NCBI GenBank assembly: GCA_021202515.1
Contig: JAJQCW010000003.1
Coordinates: forward strand, 114,078-178,077
DNA: 64,000 nucleotides
Reading direction: 5' to 3'
Origin: Clostridiales bacterium
GTDB taxonomy: Bacteria; Bacillota; Clostridia; Oscillospirales; Oscillospiraceae
The notes under the pieces were generated by a model. It was not told the origin of the DNA. It did no database searches and worked only from the letters and a program-made list of their open reading frames with translations. The number at the start of each line of letters is the position of its first letter. Position 1 is the stretch's first letter. Shown here one piece after another: positions 61,384 to 64,000 of this stretch. Position numbers and translations under genes: made by a program.

Positions 61384-61441
61384 AGTATTCCTCCTCCTGT
61401 CGTACGGTTCGTGAGCGGCCCTCGGCGGCCCCTTTTTCCAT
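61373..61441 (-). CDS. Possible 22-residue leaderless ORF upstream of the DUF6291 gene
   Basis: ATG 61441 falls at the predicted transcription start of the promoter at 61448-61476. The frame MEKGAAEGRSRTVRQEEEYY ends at 61373, overlapping the DUF6291 start by 11 bases. Leaderless translation could couple the two. It is too short to judge by codon use and may be chance. Confidence 0.25.
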   Translation of the reverse strand: MEKGAAEGRSRTVRQEEEYYGS

Positions 61442-61447
61442 ACCCCT

Positions 61448-61476
61448 ATTATACCACAAAATCGCCCAAATTGCAA
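61448..61476 (-). promoter_or_regulatory. Promoter of the DUF6291 gene
   Basis: TTGCAA, exactly 17 bases, perfect TATAAT on the minus strand. Upstream lies TATACCACGTTATAAAAGTATA, an AT-rich partial palindrome that could bind a regulator. Confidence 0.75.
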
Positions 61477-61672
61477 GATATACTTTTATAACGTGGTATA
61501 TAAGCTGATTCTGCCGAATAAAACGCCATCTAACCACGGAATACAACGCTCTGCCACGCCCAGCAGTCGCCGTCCCCGCCAAAGCCTGAACAAACTGTGA
61601 ACAGAGCGCCTTTTTTCGGGGGTTTTAAGGTAGCTTTAAGTCTGTATCCCTTGCGGCACAAGGCTTTTTCGT

Positions 61673-61707
61673 CTTTTAGTCAGCAACCGGTCAGCAACCG
61701 CTTTTAG
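61673..61707. repeat. Tandem 11-base repeat flanked by CTTTTAG
   Basis: GTCAGCAACCG occurs twice in direct tandem (61679-61700), flanked by CTTTTAG on both sides. It lies in the 61442-61850 gap, which otherwise holds only a promoter and a terminator. Position at the prophage edge makes an attachment or excision remnant possible, but nothing proves it. Confidence 0.45.
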
Positions 61708-61742
61708 AATCCCAAAATCAAAGATTGAACATTTGCACACAA

Positions 61743-61777
61743 AAAGGCCACACCGGGACGAACCCGATGTGGCCTTT
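61743..61777 (-). terminator. Terminator of the prophage lysis genes
   Basis: AAAGGCCACATCGGG and CCCGGTGTGGCCTTT pair on the minus strand (one G-U) around TTCGT and run into TTTTTGTGTG. It is about 75 bases past the endolysin stop. Confidence 0.85.
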
Positions 61778-61850
61778 ACACGTTGTTGCGACTAACTTAT
61801 GCTTTCTTACACACGCGGCGCGTGTTAGTTGGTGTATCAGTTGGTACGAA

Positions 61851-62528
61851 TCAGCCGCAATCAGCCAGCAGCGCGGCCCAGGTCAGCGGCCCACAGATGC
61901 CGTCGGCATCCAGCCCCTTGGCCGTCTGGTAGTCCTCTACGGCGGTCAGGGTCTTGGTGCCAAACTTGCCGTCGGCGTCCAGGTTGCGCTGGATGGCGGC
62001 GTTCAGCAGGATTTGCAGCACCGTGACCTGCTGGCCCTCATCGCCCTTTTGCAGTGTACTCATGTCTTTCGTCACCTCCGTCAAATAAAGTTCACGCTCT
62101 GCCTTCCGGCGGCTGGTCAGGCCGGAATTGACCTTCTTTACGCCGTTTACCGTGACCTTGTTGTACAGCGGCAGCGCCTCCCCGATCTCCGCGATGGTGC
62201 GGTCCGCGCACAGAATTTTCAGGTTCGACTGCCCGCAGTTGAAGGCAAAGCTGGTCAGTGCAGCGAGCTGGTTCTCGTTCATGGAGGCGGTCAGCGGCAC
62301 ATAGGCGCTGTTGTTGGCGTAGGCCCAGAATTTTGCCACGTCCGAGGTCAGCAGGCTGTCGGCCTTGCTCTGGGTAATGGTCATGCCCTTACAGACGCTC
62401 TTGCCGTCCACCTTTCCGGTGTGGCCATACCCGATGGTCCACACCCCCACGCTGTCCTGATAGGCGGTCAGCTTACAGCCCTCGAATTTCTTGATGAGGG
62501 CAAGGCCCGCCGCGTTGATGGTACTCAT
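61851..62528 (-). CDS. Phage endolysin: GH24 lysozyme with peptidoglycan-binding domain
   Basis: A 225-residue muralytic enzyme. The lysozyme domain (about 1-150) has KKFEGCKLTAYQDSVGVWTI and GYGHT with Glu16, Asp25 and Thr31 in the order of the T4 lysozyme triad. NENQLAALTSFAFNCGQSNL and SGLTSRRKAERELYL are conserved in the family. The C-terminal part (about 158-225) is a PG_binding_1 domain: LQKGDEGQQVTVLQILLNAA and DGKFGTKTLTAVEDYQTAKG. There is no signal peptide, so release depends on the holin encoded upstream. AGGAGTG precedes the ATG. Confidence 0.93.
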   Translation of the reverse strand: MSTINAAGLALIKKFEGCKLTAYQDSVGVWTIGYGHTGKVDGKSVCKGMTITQSKADSLLTSDVAKFWAYANNSAYVPLTASMNENQLAALTSFAFNCGQSNLKILCADRTIAEIGEALPLYNKVTVNGVKKVNSGLTSRRKAERELYLTEVTKDMSTLQKGDEGQQVTVLQILLNAAIQRNLDADGKFGTKTLTAVEDYQTAKGLDADGICGPLTWAALLADCG

Positions 62529-62549
62529 TTGTGTATCACTCCTTTTGCC

Positions 62550-63053
62550 TCACATCACAAACCAGCGTACGGTTGTCCCTGCGGGCCAGACCACATTGCC
62601 ACTGGAAGAGGTCAAATCCATAGTTGTATCCGTTATATTTCCTACGGCAGTGCCACCACTTGATCCGCCAATTGTCCCGTCCTTGCTTGTGCGGACAACG
62701 TTGGAATAGGTATCCATCCCCATAGCCACCGCAAGCGCGCCGCTGGCATTGATATATGCGCCACAATTGATGGTGTAGTTGTAAGACGTGTCGATTGCCC
62801 ATCCGTCCACCGCCGCAGCAAATACAAAAGATGGCATCCTGCCCAAGTCATGGGTGACAGTCAGCGCATTGGTGGAGTACACAGTCCGCTCCAGCGTCAC
62901 CGTCCCAGTGGCATATGCACCGCCGGTGGTATCCAGGGCCGCAATCGCCGCTGCCATTTCGCCAGGCTTATAGGTTGTCTCTTCGCCATTTTGCATTCGG
63001 ATGGCGTCTGCAATGGCAGATAGGTGGGTCTCCGTTACCAACACTTTCCCCAT
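62550..63053 (-). CDS. Phage tail-associated protein, 167 residues
   Basis: A beta-rich protein between the endolysin and another tail-type gene. The N-terminus HLSAIADAIRMQNGEETTYK and PGEMAAAIAAL is a short motif I associate with tail-fibre or baseplate proteins of Firmicutes phages. The remainder is Gly/Thr/Ser-rich (GTVTLERTVYSTNALTVTHD, TWRWF-type end) as in receptor-binding tips. It starts in a 4-base overlap with the upstream gene. Exact role unknown. Confidence 0.7.
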   Translation of the reverse strand: MGKVLVTETHLSAIADAIRMQNGEETTYKPGEMAAAIAALDTTGGAYATGTVTLERTVYSTNALTVTHDLGRMPSFVFAAAVDGWAIDTSYNYTINCGAYINASGALAVAMGMDTYSNVVRTSKDGTIGGSSGGTAVGNITDTTMDLTSSSGNVVWPAGTTVRWFVM

Positions 63054-63496
63054 CAGTAACTCACCCCATCTCCGTCCGTCAGATTTTCGGCGATGGTTTC
63101 CTTAACCGTTGCTTTCACCGATTCCAACAGCTCTGCCACCCATCCCGTCTCCGGATCAGGCGCTTCTCCTGCCTCTTCCAGCCCTGCCAGCGTCACCGTG
63201 GTAAATGTGTGGGATTTCACCACCACATCATCCACCACATATTGCAGCTCCGCTTTGCCCTTGCCGGCTACGGCGTTGTCGGCGCTGGTGACTGCCCAGG
63301 TCGCCACCCCGTCCCCCTGCGTGATGGTGCAGGGGTAGGGAGCGGCATCACCCTTGCGCTGGTGGAGCAGGACGGCGGTGCCGTCCCCGAACTCCTCCAC
63401 CCACTTGGAGATGTCAAAGGCAAACGCACGGGCGAGGTTTTCGCCTTGCTTGCCCAGGGCCAGGGCGGACGTGCTGGGCGCGACGTTAATTGTCAT
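63053..63496 (-). CDS. Phage baseplate/tail accessory protein, 147 residues
   Basis: This is a small acidic protein whose first half (SKWVEEFGDGTAVLLHQRKG, VATWAVTSADNAVAGKGKAE and LQYVVDDVVVKSHTFTTVTL) resembles the N-terminal domain of upper-baseplate or fibre-attachment proteins. A helical tail follows (WVAELLESVKATVKETIAEN). It overlaps the holin gene upstream by 11 bases and the next gene by 4, so the three are co-translated. No enzyme motif. Phage origin is firm from context; the specific role is inferred. Confidence 0.7.
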   Translation of the reverse strand: MTINVAPSTSALALGKQGENLARAFAFDISKWVEEFGDGTAVLLHQRKGDAAPYPCTITQGDGVATWAVTSADNAVAGKGKAELQYVVDDVVVKSHTFTTVTLAGLEEAGEAPDPETGWVAELLESVKATVKETIAENLTDGDGVSY

Positions 63497-63827
63497 CCCC
63501 GCCCCCCTTCAAACTGGCGAAGAACCCAGTCAGCTTGTCCGGCATGATCTCCGGGTTGATTTTGCACACATTCTCGATGATGCTGCCGACTTCCATCAGA
63601 CAGATATAGGCACAGATAGCCCCGGCGACGGGGACAGTAACGCCCAGGTCCACGAACCCCTGGGCGTAGTCCACCAGCAGGCCCAGGACAACGCACAGGA
63701 CCGAACCGACCTTGTGAAACAGTCCCTCTCGCATGACGGAGGACGCGAAGGTTTTGGTGGCGATGGCCTGCACCAGGCCGGTGATAAAGTCCAGCGCGAT
63801 AAACGCGCAGGTGAAGAGATAGGTCAT
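63486..63827 (-). CDS. Phage holin (phage_holin_4 / toxin-secretion type)
   Basis: A 113-residue membrane protein. LFTCAFIALDFITGLVQAIA and FHKVGSVLCVVLGLLVDYAQ, then VTVPVAGAICAYICLMEVGS, are three hydrophobic segments with the charged C-terminal tail typical of family 4 holins, and VMREGLFHKVG is a family motif. It should form the membrane lesion that lets the endolysin reach the wall. ATG 63827 follows AAAGGATGG; the longer ORF-track start is rejected because it overlaps the upstream gene's stop. Confidence 0.88.
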   Translation of the reverse strand: MTYLFTCAFIALDFITGLVQAIATKTFASSVMREGLFHKVGSVLCVVLGLLVDYAQGFVDLGVTVPVAGAICAYICLMEVGSIIENVCKINPEIMPDKLTGFFASLKGGGDDN

Positions 63828-63841
63828 AAAAATCCATCCTT

Positions 63842-64000
63842 TCAATAGGTCATTTCCACATATCCGTAGGTATAATCGTCTGTGGTTTTCCGGCTCTTCC
63901 GCTTGCAAACATTACTGTCGTTGTAGTTGATGGTGTTCAGGGTGGTGCCGTTCACACTGGCCAGCAGCTCGGTGTGGGTGGCGCTGGACTTCCCGGACGC
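63842..64000 (-). CDS. Phage structural protein, C-terminal fragment (cut by window)
   Basis: An open frame enters from the right edge and ends at 63842. The visible 53 residues include HTELLASVNGTTLNTINYND and KTTDDYTYGYVEMTY. Fragment too short to classify. It is next to the holin and in the same orientation, so it is probably a tail or baseplate gene of the prophage. Confidence 0.6.
   Translation of the reverse strand, partial: ASGKSSATHTELLASVNGTTLNTINYNDSNVCKRKSRKTTDDYTYGYVEMTY

Noticed and set aside
61621-61742. Minus-strand open frame ending AVADRLLTKRRKSLVPQGIQT, a possible integrase tail
   Set aside because: The frame runs through a terminator hairpin, has no start or ribosome binding site, and I could not confirm similarity to a recombinase.

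Overview
The window reads as a chromosomal segment of a high-GC, anaerobic, spore-forming member of the Clostridia, most like the Oscillospiraceae group (Oscillibacter, Flavonifractor, Dysosmobacter and relatives). The evidence is Firmicutes-type AGGAGG ribosome binding sites, the spore genes yunB and dpaAB, a dnaG-rpoD pair, the anaerobic (cbi) route to cobalamin, an NfnAB-type ferredoxin:NADP enzyme and a DUF951-hisC pair. No rRNA, tRNA or CRISPR array was seen.

Layout. 1-2.9 kb: a truncated DUF6512 membrane protein, a dispersed intergenic repeat, a cytoplasmic GH79 glycosidase and a YjbR-like protein. 3.0-4.7 kb: mgtE behind a long structured leader. 4.9-7.9 kb: dnaG-rpoD. 8.0-28.0 kb: one unbroken 21-gene cobalamin/tetrapyrrole operon (cbiD-F-G-H-J-ET-A, cobT-U-S, a short cobU-like gene, cobC, cbiB, cobD, cbiP-C-K-L, hemA-sirC fusion, hemC, cobA-hemD fusion). 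Most genes overlap by 4 bases. The operon has a sigma-A promoter that leaves no room for a B12 riboswitch, and it ends in two hairpins. 28.1-33.7 kb: a hypothetical protein, a nicotinamidase-type hydrolase, a lipoprotein and a very large secreted esterase. 33.8-38.5 kb: a five-gene minus-strand operon with clear promoter and terminator, encoding an EamA transporter, a divergent RpiB/LacA-family isomerase, a two-subunit transketolase and an iron-dependent alcohol dehydrogenase. 38.6-43.1 kb: NIF3-like protein, orphan response regulator, lipoprotein, hisC, DUF951. 43.2-49.0 kb: murD, three tandem M42 peptidases and a methionine gamma-lyase-family enzyme. 49.2-54.4 kb: yunB, ligA, nfnA-nfnB. 54.5-56.3 kb: an AT-rich lipoprotein gene followed by a membrane protein with eight 12-residue Gly-Tyr repeats. 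56.4-60.7 kb: pcrA and dpaA-dpaB. 60.7-64.0 kb: the edge of a prophage carrying its tail/lysis end (holin, endolysin, tail-associated proteins).

How the genes work together. The big operon carries glutamyl-tRNA reduction, porphobilinogen polymerisation, uroporphyrinogen III formation, precorrin-2 methylation/oxidation, cobalt insertion, the full ring-contraction series, amidation and lower-loop attachment. hemL, hemB, a corrinoid adenosyltransferase and a cobalt transporter are not in the window. The 33.9-38.5 kb operon is the most intriguing unit. Its isomerase keeps the catalytic Cys of RpiB but has lost the residues for sugar ring-opening and phosphate binding. Together with a split transketolase, an Fe-ADH and an exporter-type permease, this suggests catabolism of a non-phosphorylated, possibly sulfonated sugar by two-carbon transfers (a hypothesis).

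Most promoters I could find have 17-base spacers, and an unusual share have a -35 box beginning TTGC rather than TTGA.
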